From NCBI RefSeq assembly GCF_014196965.1, contig NZ_JACIEQ010000002.1:124001-188000 (forward strand): DNA of 64,000 nucleotides. The letters are read 5' to 3'. Origin of the DNA: Actibacterium naphthalenivorans (GTDB lineage Bacteria; Pseudomonadota; Alphaproteobacteria; Rhodobacterales; Rhodobacteraceae). The stretch's first letter is position 1. Every line of letters begins with the position of its first letter. The notes under the pieces are model-generated. The model was not told the DNA's origin, did not search any database, and worked only from the letters and a program-made list of their open reading frames with translations. Shown here piece after piece: positions 38,108-46,344 of the stretch. The position numbers and the translations under genes are program-made.

Positions 38108-39052
38108 ATGACCCGTGCATTCGTATTTCCGGGCCAGGGGGCGCAGACCATAGGCATGGGCAAGGCCCTGGCCGAGGCCTATCCGGCCGCGCAGGCGGTC
38201 TTCGACGAGGTTGACGAGGCCCTGGGCGAAAAGCTCAGTGCGCTGATCTGGGAGGGCACGCAGGAAGACCTGACGCTCACCCGGAACGCGCAGCCGGCGC
38301 TGATGGCCACCTCGCTTGCCGCGATGCGCGCGCTCGAGGCCGAGGGCGTGACGGTCGAGGCAGCAGCCTTTGTCGCCGGCCACTCGCTGGGCGAATATTC
38401 CGCTCTCGCCGCGGCGGGCGCGATTTCGGTGGCCGACACGGCGCGCCTGCTGCGGATACGCGGCGCGGCCATGCAAGAAGCCGTGGCAGTGGGCGAAGGC
38501 GCGATGGCGGCCCTGCTGGGGCTGGATTTCGCCACGGTCGGCAAGCTGGCGCGGAAAGCGGCGCATGACACCGGCAAGGTGTGCCAGGCCGCCAATGACA
38601 ACGATCCGGCGCAGGTGGTGATCTCGGGCCACGCCGCCGCGGTCCGCCACGCGGTGGAACTGGCGCAGGAGGCCGGGGCGAAACGGGCGGTGATGCTGCC
38701 GGTCTCGGCCCCGTTCCACTGCAAGCTGATGGCGCCGGCGGCCAGGGTGATGGCCGGGGCGCTGGACGATGTCGATATCGCGCAGCCGAAGGTGCGGCTG
38801 GTGGCGAATGTGCTCGCCCATGACGTGACCGAGCCCGAAACCATCCGTTCGCTTCTTGTAGATCAGGTGACGGATTCTGTCCGCTGGCGCGAATCGGTCA
38901 GCTGGATGGTGAAGCAGGGCGTGACCGAATTCTGGGAAATCGGCGCCGGCAAGGCGCTTTCGGGCATGATCCGCCGCATCGAGCGCTCGGCCACGACCCG
39001 CGCCATCGGCACGCCGGAGGATGTGAAGGCCGCGGCGCAAAGCATAGGTTGA
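38108..39052 (+). CDS. fabD: Malonyl-CoA:ACP transacylase
   Basis: 314 residues. 'FVFPGQGAQTIGMG' at the N-terminus and the active-site Ser93 in 'VAGHSLGEYSALAA'; catalytic His in 'VSAPFHCKLM'. It loads malonate onto acyl carrier protein for fatty acid synthesis. ATG 38108 has GAGGGGAGGG upstream; the longer frame from 38087 is not supported. First gene of the fab cluster; fabG follows 9 bp later. Confidence 0.96.
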   Translation: MTRAFVFPGQGAQTIGMGKALAEAYPAAQAVFDEVDEALGEKLSALIWEGTQEDLTLTRNAQPALMATSLAAMRALEAEGVTVEAAAFVAGHSLGEYSALAAAGAISVADTARLLRIRGAAMQEAVAVGEGAMAALLGLDFATVGKLARKAAHDTGKVCQAANDNDPAQVVISGHAAAVRHAVELAQEAGAKRAVMLPVSAPFHCKLMAPAARVMAGALDDVDIAQPKVRLVANVLAHDVTEPETIRSLLVDQVTDSVRWRESVSWMVKQGVTEFWEIGAGKALSGMIRRIERSATTRAIGTPEDVKAAAQSIG

Positions 39053-39061
39053 GGGAAAAGC

Positions 39062-39799
39062 ATGTTTGATCTGACTGGAAAGACCGCGCTGGTCACCGGC
39101 GCGTCCGGCGGCATTGGCGGCGCGATCGCGAAGGCGTTGCACGGGCAGGGCGCAACCGTGGGCCTGTCGGGCACGCGCGAGGCGCCGCTGGTCGCGCTGG
39201 CGGCGGAACTGGGCGCGCAGGCGCATGTGTTGCCCTGCAATCTGAGCGACGCCGCGGCGGTGAACGCCTTGCCGAAGCAGGCGGCGGAGGCGATGGGAAG
39301 CGTAGATATTCTGGTCAACAACGCCGGGATCACCCGCGACAACCTGTTCATGCGGATGAGCGACGAGGAATGGGATACCGTGCTCGAGATCAACCTGACC
39401 GCCGCGATGCGGCTGTGCCGGGGGGTGCTGCGCGGCATGATGAAGGCCCGTTGGGGGCGGATCGTGAATATCACCTCGATTGTCGGATCCACCGGCAATC
39501 CCGGTCAGGGCAACTACGCCGCCGCCAAGGCCGGCCTGGTGGGGATGTCCAAATCGCTGGCCACCGAGGTCGCCACCCGCGGCGTCACCGTCAACTGCGT
39601 GGCGCCCGGTTTCATCGAAACCGCGATGACCGAAAAGCTGAACGACGAACAGAAGGGCAATATCCTGGTGCAGGTGCCCGCCGGCCGCATGGGAACCCCC
39701 GCCGAGATCGGCGCGGCCGTGACCTATCTGTCCAGCCCCGAGGCGGCCTATGTCACCGGCGCCACGCTGCATGTGAACGGCGGTATGGCGATGCTTTGA
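39062..39799 (+). CDS. fabG: 3-oxoacyl-ACP reductase
   Basis: 245 residues, short-chain dehydrogenase. NADPH site 'VTGASGGIGGAIAKAL', 'NNAGITRDNLFMRM', catalytic Ser/Tyr/Lys in 'NITSIVGSTGNPGQGNYAAA' with the following K, and C-terminal 'TGATLHVNGGMAML'. It reduces beta-ketoacyl-ACP. A 7-bp hairpin (39802-39820) follows the stop. Confidence 0.97.
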   Translation: MFDLTGKTALVTGASGGIGGAIAKALHGQGATVGLSGTREAPLVALAAELGAQAHVLPCNLSDAAAVNALPKQAAEAMGSVDILVNNAGITRDNLFMRMSDEEWDTVLEINLTAAMRLCRGVLRGMMKARWGRIVNITSIVGSTGNPGQGNYAAAKAGLVGMSKSLATEVATRGVTVNCVAPGFIETAMTEKLNDEQKGNILVQVPAGRMGTPAEIGAAVTYLSSPEAAYVTGATLHVNGGMAML

Positions 39800-39828
39800 C
39801 GGGGCATTCGCGAAATGCCCGAAAGCGT

Positions 39829-39856
39829 TTGCCTTACGGGTGCGATATGCTATAGC
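39829..39856 (+). promoter_or_regulatory. Candidate promoter of acpP
   Basis: TTGCCT, 16 nt, TATAGC in the 161-bp gap between fabG and acpP, downstream of a GGGCATT/AATGCCC hairpin. A separate promoter for acpP is expected from its usual very high expression. Confidence 0.45.
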
Positions 39857-39960
39857 GGCGCAGATTTCGCCGTCGGCGCCTGGCGCGCCTGGCACTGGGA
39901 CGGTCCGATGGACCAAAAGCAAGAAACGGGCAACGGGCCCGCGAGCAATGAGGAATTGAT

Positions 39961-40194
39961 ATGAGCGACATCGCAGATCGCGTGAAAAAGATCGTTGTCG
40001 AACACCTGAGCGTGGAAGAAGACAAGGTCATCGAAAACGCGTCTTTCATCGACGACCTGGGCGCCGACAGCCTCGACACTGTCGAACTGGTCATGGCCTT
40101 CGAGGAAGAGTTCGGCATCGAGATCCCCGATGACGCCGCCGAGACCATCCAGACCTTCGGCGATGCGGTGAAGTTCATCACCGAAGCTTCCTGA
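39961..40194 (+). CDS. acpP: Acyl carrier protein
   Basis: 77 residues, acidic, with the phosphopantetheine Ser37 in '[15 protein letters not shown]'. Other family marks: '[12 protein letters not shown]' and '[14 protein letters not shown]'. It carries growing acyl chains. GAGGAATTGAT precedes the ATG. A strong terminator follows. Confidence 0.98.
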   Translation: MSDIADRVKKIVVEHLSVEEDKVIENASFIDDLGADSLDTVELVMAFEEEFGIEIPDDAAETIQTFGDAVKFITEAS

Positions 40195-40219
40195 GCGGCA
40201 GTTTCGCACACAGTCAATC

Positions 40220-40255
40220 GCGGCGTCCCGTTTCCGGGGCGCCGCTTTTGTTTTC
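40220..40255 (+). terminator. Intrinsic terminator of acpP
   Basis: GCGGCGTCCCG / CGGGGCGCCGC (11 bp with one G-U), loop TTTC, then TTTTGTTTT. Confidence 0.9.
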
Positions 40256-40279
40256 ACCCGCCTGCATCATCTTTCCGCA

Positions 40280-40297
40280 AATATCCCCGCCGGAGGC
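40280..40297 (-). repeat. Dispersed repeat copy 3
   Basis: Exact core on the minus strand, 25 nt past the acpP terminator; extension GGAAAGATGATG. Confidence 0.85.
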
Positions 40298-40374
40298 ATG
40301 AAATCTCTTCACGGCGGTCCGGCAGATGGCTTCCGGCGGTTTTCGGCAAAAACGAACGGTGCCCGTGCATCCAC

Positions 40375-40404
40375 TTGCTCCTTCTGCTGAAACCAAGGTA
40401 TCAG
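40375..40404 (+). promoter_or_regulatory. Possible promoter of fabF
   Basis: TTGCTC, 18 nt, TATCAG, about 35 nt before the fabF start, downstream of the acpP terminator. Confidence 0.35.
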
Positions 40405-40438
40405 GGGCGGCGGAAAGCCGAGGTCGGAGGAGCAGGAT

Positions 40439-41695
40439 ATGCGTCGAGTGGTGGTCACGGGGCTGGGGATGGTTTCCCCGCTTGCCTGCGGGGTAGAGGA
40501 AACCTGGAAGCGGCTCCTGGCCGGGCAGTCCGGTGCCGGGCCGATCACGCGTTTCGATGCCTCCAACGTGCTGACGAACTATGCCTGCGAAATCCCGCTG
40601 GGCGACGGCTCCAATGGCACTTTCAACCCCGACGACTGGATGGCGCCGAAAGACCGGCGCAAGGTCGATGATTTCATCCTCTACGGCATGGCTGCCGCCG
40701 AACAGGCGGTCAGGGATGCGGGCTGGATGCCCGAGGATGCCCAAAGCCGCGAGCGTACCGGCGTGATGATCGGCTCGGGCATCGGCGGGCTGTCGTCGAT
40801 CGCCGAGACGGCGGTGCTGATCAAGGAGCGGGGCCCGCGGCGCGTGTCGCCCTTTTTCATTCCCGGCGCGCTGATCAATCTGATTTCCGGTCAGGTTTCG
40901 ATCCGCTTCGGTTTCAAGGGGCCAAACCACGCCGTGGTGACGGCCTGTTCGACCGGCGCGCATGCCATCGGCGACGCGGCACGGCTGATCCAGTGGGATG
41001 ATGCCGATGTGATGGTGGCCGGGGGCGCGGAAAGCCCGATTTCCGAGATCGGGATCGCCGGGTTCAACGCCTGCAAGGCGCTGTCGACCAAGCGCGGGGA
41101 CGATCCGACCCGGGCCAGCCGCCCCTATGACGCCGATCGCGACGGCTTTGTGATGGGCGAAGGGGCCGGCGTTGTCGTGCTCGAGGAATATGAGCACGCC
41201 AAGGCGCGGGGCGCCCGGATCTACGCCGAGATTCTGGGCTATGGCCTGTCGGGCGATGCCTATCACATCACCGCCCCGAGCGAGGATGGCGAGGGCGGTG
41301 AGCGGTCGATGCGCGCGGCGCTGAAGCGCGCGGGGCTGGCGCCGGGGGATGTGGATTACATCAACGCCCATGGCACCTCGACCATGGCCGACACGATCGA
41401 ACTGGGCGCGGTGGAACGGTTGATGGGCAATGCCGCGGCCAAGGCCACGATGTCGTCCACCAAATCCTCGATCGGGCATCTGCTGGGGGCCGCGGGCGCG
41501 GTCGAGGCGATATTCTCGATCCTGGCGATCCGCGATCAGGTGGCGCCGCCGACGATCAACCTGGACAATCCGGATGTCGAGCCGAAGCTGAACCTGGCCG
41601 CGCACGAGGCGCAGCCGCGCGAGATCAGTGTGGCGCTCAGCAATTCCTTCGGGTTCGGCGGCACCAACGCGTCGCTCGTGCTCGGCAAGGTCTGA
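40439..41695 (+). CDS. fabF: 3-oxoacyl-ACP synthase II
   Basis: 418 residues. Catalytic Cys170 in 'VVTACSTGAHAIGDA', His in 'INAHGTSTMADTIE' and 'SSIGHLLGAAGA'; C-terminal 'SNSFGFGGTNASLV'. It elongates acyl-ACP, including the step leading to cis-vaccenate in related bacteria. GGAGGAGC precedes the start. Followed by mltG after 3 bp, so the two are likely co-transcribed. Confidence 0.97.
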   Translation: MRRVVVTGLGMVSPLACGVEETWKRLLAGQSGAGPITRFDASNVLTNYACEIPLGDGSNGTFNPDDWMAPKDRRKVDDFILYGMAAAEQAVRDAGWMPEDAQSRERTGVMIGSGIGGLSSIAETAVLIKERGPRRVSPFFIPGALINLISGQVSIRFGFKGPNHAVVTACSTGAHAIGDAARLIQWDDADVMVAGGAESPISEIGIAGFNACKALSTKRGDDPTRASRPYDADRDGFVMGEGAGVVVLEEYEHAKARGARIYAEILGYGLSGDAYHITAPSEDGEGGERSMRAALKRAGLAPGDVDYINAHGTSTMADTIELGAVERLMGNAAAKATMSSTKSSIGHLLGAAGAVEAIFSILAIRDQVAPPTINLDNPDVEPKLNLAAHEAQPREISVALSNSFGFGGTNASLVLGKV

Positions 41696-41698
41696 ACC

Positions 41699-42853
41699 AT
41701 GTGGCGCAACCTGGCCTCGAACGCGCTGACGCTGTTCATCGCGCTGCTGCTTCTCGCCGGTGGTCTGGTGATCTGGGGCAAGGGGCAATACACCGGCCCC
41801 GGTCCGCTGGAAGAGGCGATCTGCCTGCGCGTCGAAAGCGGATCGAACATGCGCCGCGTGTCCGAGGATCTGGCGGCGCAGGGCGCGATTTCCAGCGCCG
41901 CGATCTTTCGCGCGGGTGCCGATTACTCCGACAAGGCCGATCAGCTGAAGGCCGGCAGCTTTCTGGTACAGCCGTATGCGCCGATGGCCGATATCGTGGA
42001 TCAGATCACCCGTGGGGGCCGCTCCACCTGCGGCACCGAGGTGAATTTCCGCATCGGCATTCTGAGCGCCGAGATGCAGGTGCGCGAGCTGGACCCGGCC
42101 ACCAACCGCTATGTCGAGATCGTGGCCTTCGACCCCGGCGAGGGTGAGGTTCCGGCGGAATATACCGAGATCACCGGCCAGCCCGATGTGCGCTATCGCG
42201 TGACCCTGGCCGAGGGTGTGACCAGCTGGCAGGTGGTCGAGGAGCTGAAACAGGCGGAGTTTCTGAGCGGAGAGGTGGCCGCGCTGCCGGCCGAGGGCGC
42301 TTTGGCGCCCGACAGCTATGAGGTTGCCCGCGGGCTGGAGCGTGCGGTGCTGATCGGCCGCATGGAAGAGAGCCAGGCACAGATACTGGCCGAGCTGTGG
42401 CAGGCGCGCGCCGAGGGGCTGCCGTTTGACACGCCGGAAGAAGCGATGGTTCTGGCCTCTATCGTCGAGAAAGAAACGGGCGTGCCCGAGGAGCGCCGGC
42501 AGGTGGCGAGTGTTTTCGTCAACCGCCTGGAGCGCGGGATCAGGCTGCAGACGGATCCGACGGTGATCTATGGGGTGACGAACGGGCAGGGCGCGCTGGG
42601 GCGCGGTTTGCGGCAGAGCGAGCTGCGTCGCGAGACGCCCTATAACACCTATGTCATCGACGGGCTGCCGCCCACGCCCATCGCCAACCCGGGCCGCGCG
42701 TCGATCGAGGCGGCGCTGAACCCCGATGCGACGGATTATCTTTATTTCGTGGCGGATGGCACCGGCGGGCATGCCTTTGCCGAAACGCTGGCCGAGCACA
42801 ACGAGAATGTCGCGCGCTGGCGGGCGATCGAGGCGGAGCGGGCCAAGCAGTAG
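41699..42853 (+). CDS. mltG: Endolytic murein transglycosylase
   Basis: 384 residues: N-terminal membrane anchor (about 8-28), a LysM-like 'RVESGSNMRRVSEDLAAQG' region and the YceG domain with the catalytic Glu in 'MVLASIVEKETGVPEER', 'RLQTDPTVIYG' and 'PYNTYVIDGLPPTPIANPG'. It cuts nascent peptidoglycan strands and so ends glycan elongation. The fabF-mltG link is common in proteobacteria, near the acpP/fabF group. Confidence 0.94.
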   Translation: MWRNLASNALTLFIALLLLAGGLVIWGKGQYTGPGPLEEAICLRVESGSNMRRVSEDLAAQGAISSAAIFRAGADYSDKADQLKAGSFLVQPYAPMADIVDQITRGGRSTCGTEVNFRIGILSAEMQVRELDPATNRYVEIVAFDPGEGEVPAEYTEITGQPDVRYRVTLAEGVTSWQVVEELKQAEFLSGEVAALPAEGALAPDSYEVARGLERAVLIGRMEESQAQILAELWQARAEGLPFDTPEEAMVLASIVEKETGVPEERRQVASVFVNRLERGIRLQTDPTVIYGVTNGQGALGRGLRQSELRRETPYNTYVIDGLPPTPIANPGRASIEAALNPDATDYLYFVADGTGGHAFAETLAEHNENVARWRAIEAERAKQ

Positions 42854-42902
42854 GGCGGCGCCGGCTGTTTTCGATTGCGGCCCTGCGGGCCATTGCCTTT
42901 AC

Positions 42903-42930
42903 CGCGCACCCTGGCGGGTGCGCGGGTTTG
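42903..42930 (+). terminator. Hairpin after mltG
   Basis: CGCGCACCC / GGGTGCGCG (9 bp), loop TGGC, then GGTTTG running into a dispersed repeat copy. Confidence 0.6.
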
Positions 42931-42947
42931 CCTCCGGCGGGGATATT
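42930..42947 (+). repeat. Dispersed repeat copy 4
   Basis: Exact core on the plus strand, with extension TCTTGGAAAGATGAAG; lies between mltG and the GTA cluster, directly after a hairpin. Confidence 0.85.
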
Positions 42948-42995
42948 TCTTGGAAAGATGAAGGCCTGAGCCGGGCTTTTGGTGGTTTCCGTTCG

Positions 42996-43010
42996 TTAAC
43001 TTATTGTTAA
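42996..43010 (+). promoter_or_regulatory. Full CtrA-type box TTAA-N7-TTAA upstream of the GTA promoter
   Basis: TTAACTTATTGTTAA fits the CtrA consensus exactly. It ends 11 bp before the -35 of the GTA promoter. It overlaps a perfect 16-bp palindrome TTATTGTTAACAATAA (43001-43016). CtrA is a known regulator of GTA production in Rhodobacterales. Confidence 0.7.
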
Positions 43011-43021
43011 CAATAAACTTC

Positions 43022-43050
43022 TTGACTTTCCGAACGCTCCGAAGTATACC
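43022..43050 (+). promoter_or_regulatory. Promoter of the GTA cluster
   Basis: TTGACT, 17 nt, TATACC: the best sigma70-type promoter in the window. The spacer holds a direct repeat TCCGAA-N3-TCCGAA. Transcription should start near 43057, about 97 nt before the first GTA gene. Confidence 0.7.
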
Positions 43051-43076
43051 TTTGGGCAAGCTGGAAGAAGTGGGCA

Positions 43077-43109
43077 AGCGGCACGGGGGCAACCCCGGCG
43101 CCGCTTTTT
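43077..43109 (+). terminator. Terminator-like hairpin in the GTA leader
   Basis: AGCGGC / GCCGCT outer stem and CGGGG / CCCCG inner stem with a GCAA tetraloop, then TTTTT. It begins about 20 nt after the predicted start and ends before the first gene. A direct repeat GGGCAAGC (43054-43061 and 43072-43079) precedes and overlaps its 5' side. It could act as an attenuator, or alternatively end read-through from mltG. Confidence 0.7.
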
Positions 43110-43153
43110 CATTTCGCTCGTGCGGAGCGGCATGAGAGGCAGGCGCAGATCAT

Positions 43154-43501
43154 ATGACTTTGATTACTCCAATCGGGGTGGACGCGGCTCAGGCGGTGCT
43201 TGAGGCGGCGGAGCAGCATTACGAGCGTACGGTACAGGCGCTCAACGAGATCATCGAGGATGTGACCGCGGGCCGTTCGGCCCGTGCGAAAGAGCTGAAG
43301 GGGGCGCTGAGCGATCTTGGCCGCGCCGCCCAGACGGCGTTTGACGAAAGGTCCAGAGTTGCGAAACGCATCAGATCAGAAGCGGGCGTTGCCCATGACT
43401 ATGCCCTCGACTTCGCCAGCGCGCGAGATGAGATCGGGCGCAGACTGGCTTGCCTGCGCGACGCCGCCGGAACAGGATGCGTTCCTGAACGGGCTGAGTG
43501 A
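43154..43501 (+). CDS. GTA protein g1 (small terminase-like, TerS)
   Basis: 115 residues, mostly helical. It precedes and overlaps the large terminase and occupies the position of RcGTA orfg1, whose product is the small terminase that promotes packaging of host DNA. Sequence motifs are weak: 'YERTVQALNEIIEDVTAGRSARAKEL' region (about 24-48) is a helical hairpin. The start ATG has AGAGGCAGG somewhat far upstream. First gene of the structural operon. Confidence 0.8.
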   Translation: MTLITPIGVDAAQAVLEAAEQHYERTVQALNEIIEDVTAGRSARAKELKGALSDLGRAAQTAFDERSRVAKRIRSEAGVAHDYALDFASARDEIGRRLACLRDAAGTGCVPERAE

Positions 43502-44771
43502 GGGGGCGTTGCTGGCGCTGCCCTATCTGTTCGAGTTCTGGGCGCTGCCGCATCAGCTGCCACCCGAAGGGGAATGGCGGACCTGGGTGATCCTGGGCGG
43601 GCGCGGCGCGGGCAAGACCCGCGCCGGGGCCGAATGGGTGCGCGCCGAGGTAGAGGGCTCGCGGCCGCTGGATATCGGCCGCTCGCGGCGGGTGGCGCTG
43701 GTGGGCGAAACCATCGAGCAGGTGCGCGAGGTGATGGTGTTCGGCGAGAGCGGCATCCTGGCCTGTTCGCCCCCCGACAGGCGGCCCAAATGGGAGGCCA
43801 CACGCAAGCGGCTGGTCTGGCCCAACGGTGCCGTCGCGCAGGTGTTTTCGGCGCATGAGCCCGAAAGCCTGCGCGGCCCGCAATTCGACGCGGCCTGGGT
43901 GGACGAGCTTGCCAAGTGGAAGAGGGCCGAAGAGGCCTGGGACATGTTGCAGTTCGGGTTGCGGCTTGGCCCCGCGCCGCGTCAATGTGTGACGACGACG
44001 CCGAGGAACGTGCCGGTGCTGAAGACCATACTGGCCAACCCATCGACAGTGCGGACCCATGCGCCGACCGAGGCGAACCGCGCCTACCTGGCCGCGTCTT
44101 TCCTGGATGAGGTGCGCAGCCGCTATGCCGGGTCGCGGCTGGGCCGGCAGGAACTGGACGGGGTGTTGCTGGAGGATGCGGAGGGCGCACTCTGGAACTC
44201 GGCCGGGCTGGAGGCGACGCGGCTGGACAAGGCGCCGCCGCTGGACCGGATCGTGGTGGCGATCGATCCGCCGGTGACGGGCACGAACGCCTCGGACGAA
44301 TGCGGCATTCTGGTGGTGGGCGCGCGGGTGCAGGGCACCCCGCAGGACTGGCGCGCGGTGGTCCTGGAAGATGCCAGCGTCGCCGCCGCATCGCCCACCA
44401 CCTGGGCCGAGGCGGCGATTGCCGCGATGGAGCGCCACGGCGCGGAGCGGCTGGTGGCAGAGGTCAATCAGGGGGGCGATATGGTCGAAAGCGTGATCCG
44501 CCAGATCGACCCGCTGGTGCCGTTTCGGGCGGTCCGGGCCGCGAAGGGCAAGGTCGCGCGGGCGGAACCCGTCGCCGCGCTTTACGAGCAGGGACGGGTG
44601 GCGCATCTGCGCGGGCTTGGCGCGCTCGAGGATCAGATGTGCCGGATGACCGCCCAGGGCTATCAGGGCAAGGGGAGCCCGGACCGGGTGGATGCCCTTG
44701 TCTGGGCGCTGCATGAGCTGATGATCGAACCGGCGGCACGCTGGCGCAGACCACGGGTGCGCGGGCTTTAG
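43395..44771 (+). CDS. terL: GTA large terminase (g2)
   Basis: 458 residues from ATG 43395; a start at 43401 or 43428 is also possible since no ribosome-binding site is decisive. ATPase motifs: Walker A 'ILGGRGAGKTRAGAEW', Walker B 'AAWVDELAKW', then 'TTTPRNVPVLK'; the nuclease domain begins with 'IVVAIDPPVTG' and has 'VAEVNQGGDMV' and 'SPDRVDALVWAL' with acidic metal ligands. It drives headful packaging of cellular DNA into GTA heads. It overlaps g1 in another frame. Confidence 0.93.
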   Translation: MTMPSTSPAREMRSGADWLACATPPEQDAFLNGLSEGALLALPYLFEFWALPHQLPPEGEWRTWVILGGRGAGKTRAGAEWVRAEVEGSRPLDIGRSRRVALVGETIEQVREVMVFGESGILACSPPDRRPKWEATRKRLVWPNGAVAQVFSAHEPESLRGPQFDAAWVDELAKWKRAEEAWDMLQFGLRLGPAPRQCVTTTPRNVPVLKTILANPSTVRTHAPTEANRAYLAASFLDEVRSRYAGSRLGRQELDGVLLEDAEGALWNSAGLEATRLDKAPPLDRIVVAIDPPVTGTNASDECGILVVGARVQGTPQDWRAVVLEDASVAAASPTTWAEAAIAAMERHGAERLVAEVNQGGDMVESVIRQIDPLVPFRAVRAAKGKVARAEPVAALYEQGRVAHLRGLGALEDQMCRMTAQGYQGKGSPDRVDALVWALHELMIEPAARWRRPRVRGL

Positions 44772-44793
44772 CCTGCCGCTTCATCTTTCCCCA

Positions 44794-44811
44794 AATATCC
44801 CCGCCGGAGGC
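44794..44811 (-). repeat. Dispersed repeat copy 5, inside the GTA cluster
   Basis: Exact core on the minus strand, in the 144-bp gap between the terminase and portal genes; extension GGGGAAAGATGAAG. It lies in one of the few non-coding gaps of the GTA operon. Confidence 0.85.
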
Positions 44812-44915
44812 AAGAAAGTTTTCTGCCGAACCGCCCGTGGCGCAGCGCGCCCCGATGAGCGGCGGGAGTTTCGTGCTGCCCGATGGCGGCGAACCGGACG
44901 ACTGAGGAGCTTCAC

Positions 44916-46091
44916 ATGGTATTCAACATGTTTCGGCGCGCAGAACCTGCGGCGCCTGAGAAAAAGGCGAGCGCCAGCGGCAAGGTGGTGGCCTGGCACG
45001 GGGCGGGCCGGGTGGCGTGGAGCCCGCGCGATACGGTGTCGCTGACCAAGGCGGGGTTTGCGGGCAATCCGGTGGGGTTCCGCTCGGTCAAGCTGATCGC
45101 CGAGGCGGCGGCGGCGCTGCCGCTGGTGCTGCAGGACCGCGAGCGGCGCTATGACGTGCATCCGGTGCTCGATCTGGTGCGGCGCCCGAATGCGGCGCAG
45201 GGCCGGGCGGAGCTGTTCGAGGCGCTGTTCGGGCAGTTGCTGCTGTCGGGTAACGGCTATCTGGAGGCGGTAGGCGGCGACAGTGGCGTGCCGCTGGAGC
45301 TGCATGTGCTGCGTTCGGACCGGATGAGCCTGATCCCCGGCGCGGATGGCTGGCCCGTCGCCTATGACTATGCGGTGGGCGGGCGCAAGCATCGGTTCGA
45401 CATGACGGGCGCGCTTCCGCCGCTGTGCCACATCAAGAGCTTCCATCCGCAGGATGATCATTACGGCCTGTCGCCGATGCAGGCGGCGGCGACGGCGCTC
45501 GATGTGCATAACGCCGCCAGCCGCTGGTCCAAGGCGCTGCTGGACAATGCGGCGCGGCCCTCCGGCGCGATCATCTATCGCGGGGCCGACGGGCAGGCGA
45601 GCCTGACCGAAGAGCAATATGCGCGGCTTCAGGATGAAATGCTTTCCTATCATCAGGGCGCGGCGAATGCCGGGCGCCCGATGCTGCTGGAGGGCGGGCT
45701 GGACTGGAAGCCCATGGGATTCAGCCCTTCGGACATGGAGTTCCAGAAAACCAAGGAAGCCGCGGCGCGCGAGATCGCGGTGGCCTTCGGGGTGCCGCCG
45801 ATGCTTCTGGGGATACCGGGCGACGCGACCTACGCGAATTATCAGGAGGCCAACCGCGCATTTTACCGGCTGACGGTGGTGCCTCTGGCCACGCGGGTGG
45901 CGGCGGCGGTTTCGGATTTCCTGGCGCGGTTCGCCGGCGAGGCGGTGGAGCTGCGGCCCGACCTGGATCAGGTGCCGGCGCTGGCCGCCGAGCGGGACGG
46001 GCAGTGGCGCCGGGTCAGCGAGGCGACGTTCCTGACCGATGCGGAAAAGCGCGCGCTGCTCGGGTTGCCGAAGCTGGCGGAGGAGGAATGA
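44916..46091 (+). CDS. GTA portal protein (g3, HK97 family)
   Basis: 391 residues. 'SVKLIAEAAAALPLVLQDRE', 'HPVLDLVRRPNAAQGRAELF', 'LSGNGYLEAVGG', and 'MLLGIPGDATYANYQEANRAF' near residue 300 are typical of HK97-type portals. It forms the ring through which DNA is packed and released. ATG 44916 has GAGGAGC upstream. Its stop overlaps the next start (ATGA). Confidence 0.93.
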   Translation: MVFNMFRRAEPAAPEKKASASGKVVAWHGAGRVAWSPRDTVSLTKAGFAGNPVGFRSVKLIAEAAAALPLVLQDRERRYDVHPVLDLVRRPNAAQGRAELFEALFGQLLLSGNGYLEAVGGDSGVPLELHVLRSDRMSLIPGADGWPVAYDYAVGGRKHRFDMTGALPPLCHIKSFHPQDDHYGLSPMQAAATALDVHNAASRWSKALLDNAARPSGAIIYRGADGQASLTEEQYARLQDEMLSYHQGAANAGRPMLLEGGLDWKPMGFSPSDMEFQKTKEAAAREIAVAFGVPPMLLGIPGDATYANYQEANRAFYRLTVVPLATRVAAAVSDFLARFAGEAVELRPDLDQVPALAAERDGQWRRVSEATFLTDAEKRALLGLPKLAEEE

Positions 46092-46330
46092 GCGCGGCGG
46101 CGGAGCGGAGCGGCTCGAAGTTTCTTTACGCTCCGTTCGAGGTCGCCAATGCCCGGATCGACGCGAACGAACGCGTGGCCGAGGAACGCTGGGCAGCGCT
46201 GGAATACCGGCTGGGCCGTATCGAGGCCAGCCAGGAGCGGGTCGAGAAGCGGCTGTGGCTGGCGGTATACGGCGTGGTCGCCGTGATTTTGGCGCAGGGC
46301 GTGACATCGCTTTTGACGGTGGCGCCGTGA
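46088..46330 (+). CDS. GTA small protein g3.5
   Basis: 80 residues, start overlapping the portal stop. An amphipathic/coiled part 'ANARIDANERVAEERWAALE' is followed by one membrane helix (about residues 57-77, '[19 protein letters not shown]'). The position matches the small orfg3.5 of RcGTA. Role unknown. Confidence 0.75.
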   Translation: MSAAAERSGSKFLYAPFEVANARIDANERVAEERWAALEYRLGRIEASQERVEKRLWLAVYGVVAVILAQGVTSLLTVAP

Positions 46331-46344
46331 AAGGGGAATTGCCG

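Noticed and set aside
37530-38163. Pro/Ser- and Ala/Val-rich minus-strand frames opposite the Flp-like gene
   Set aside because: They mirror the Gly/Ser/Asp low-complexity tail and have no start signals.
40214-42799. 861-residue minus-strand frame across fabF-mltG
   Set aside because: Shadow of two well-recognised genes; no plausible start or domain.
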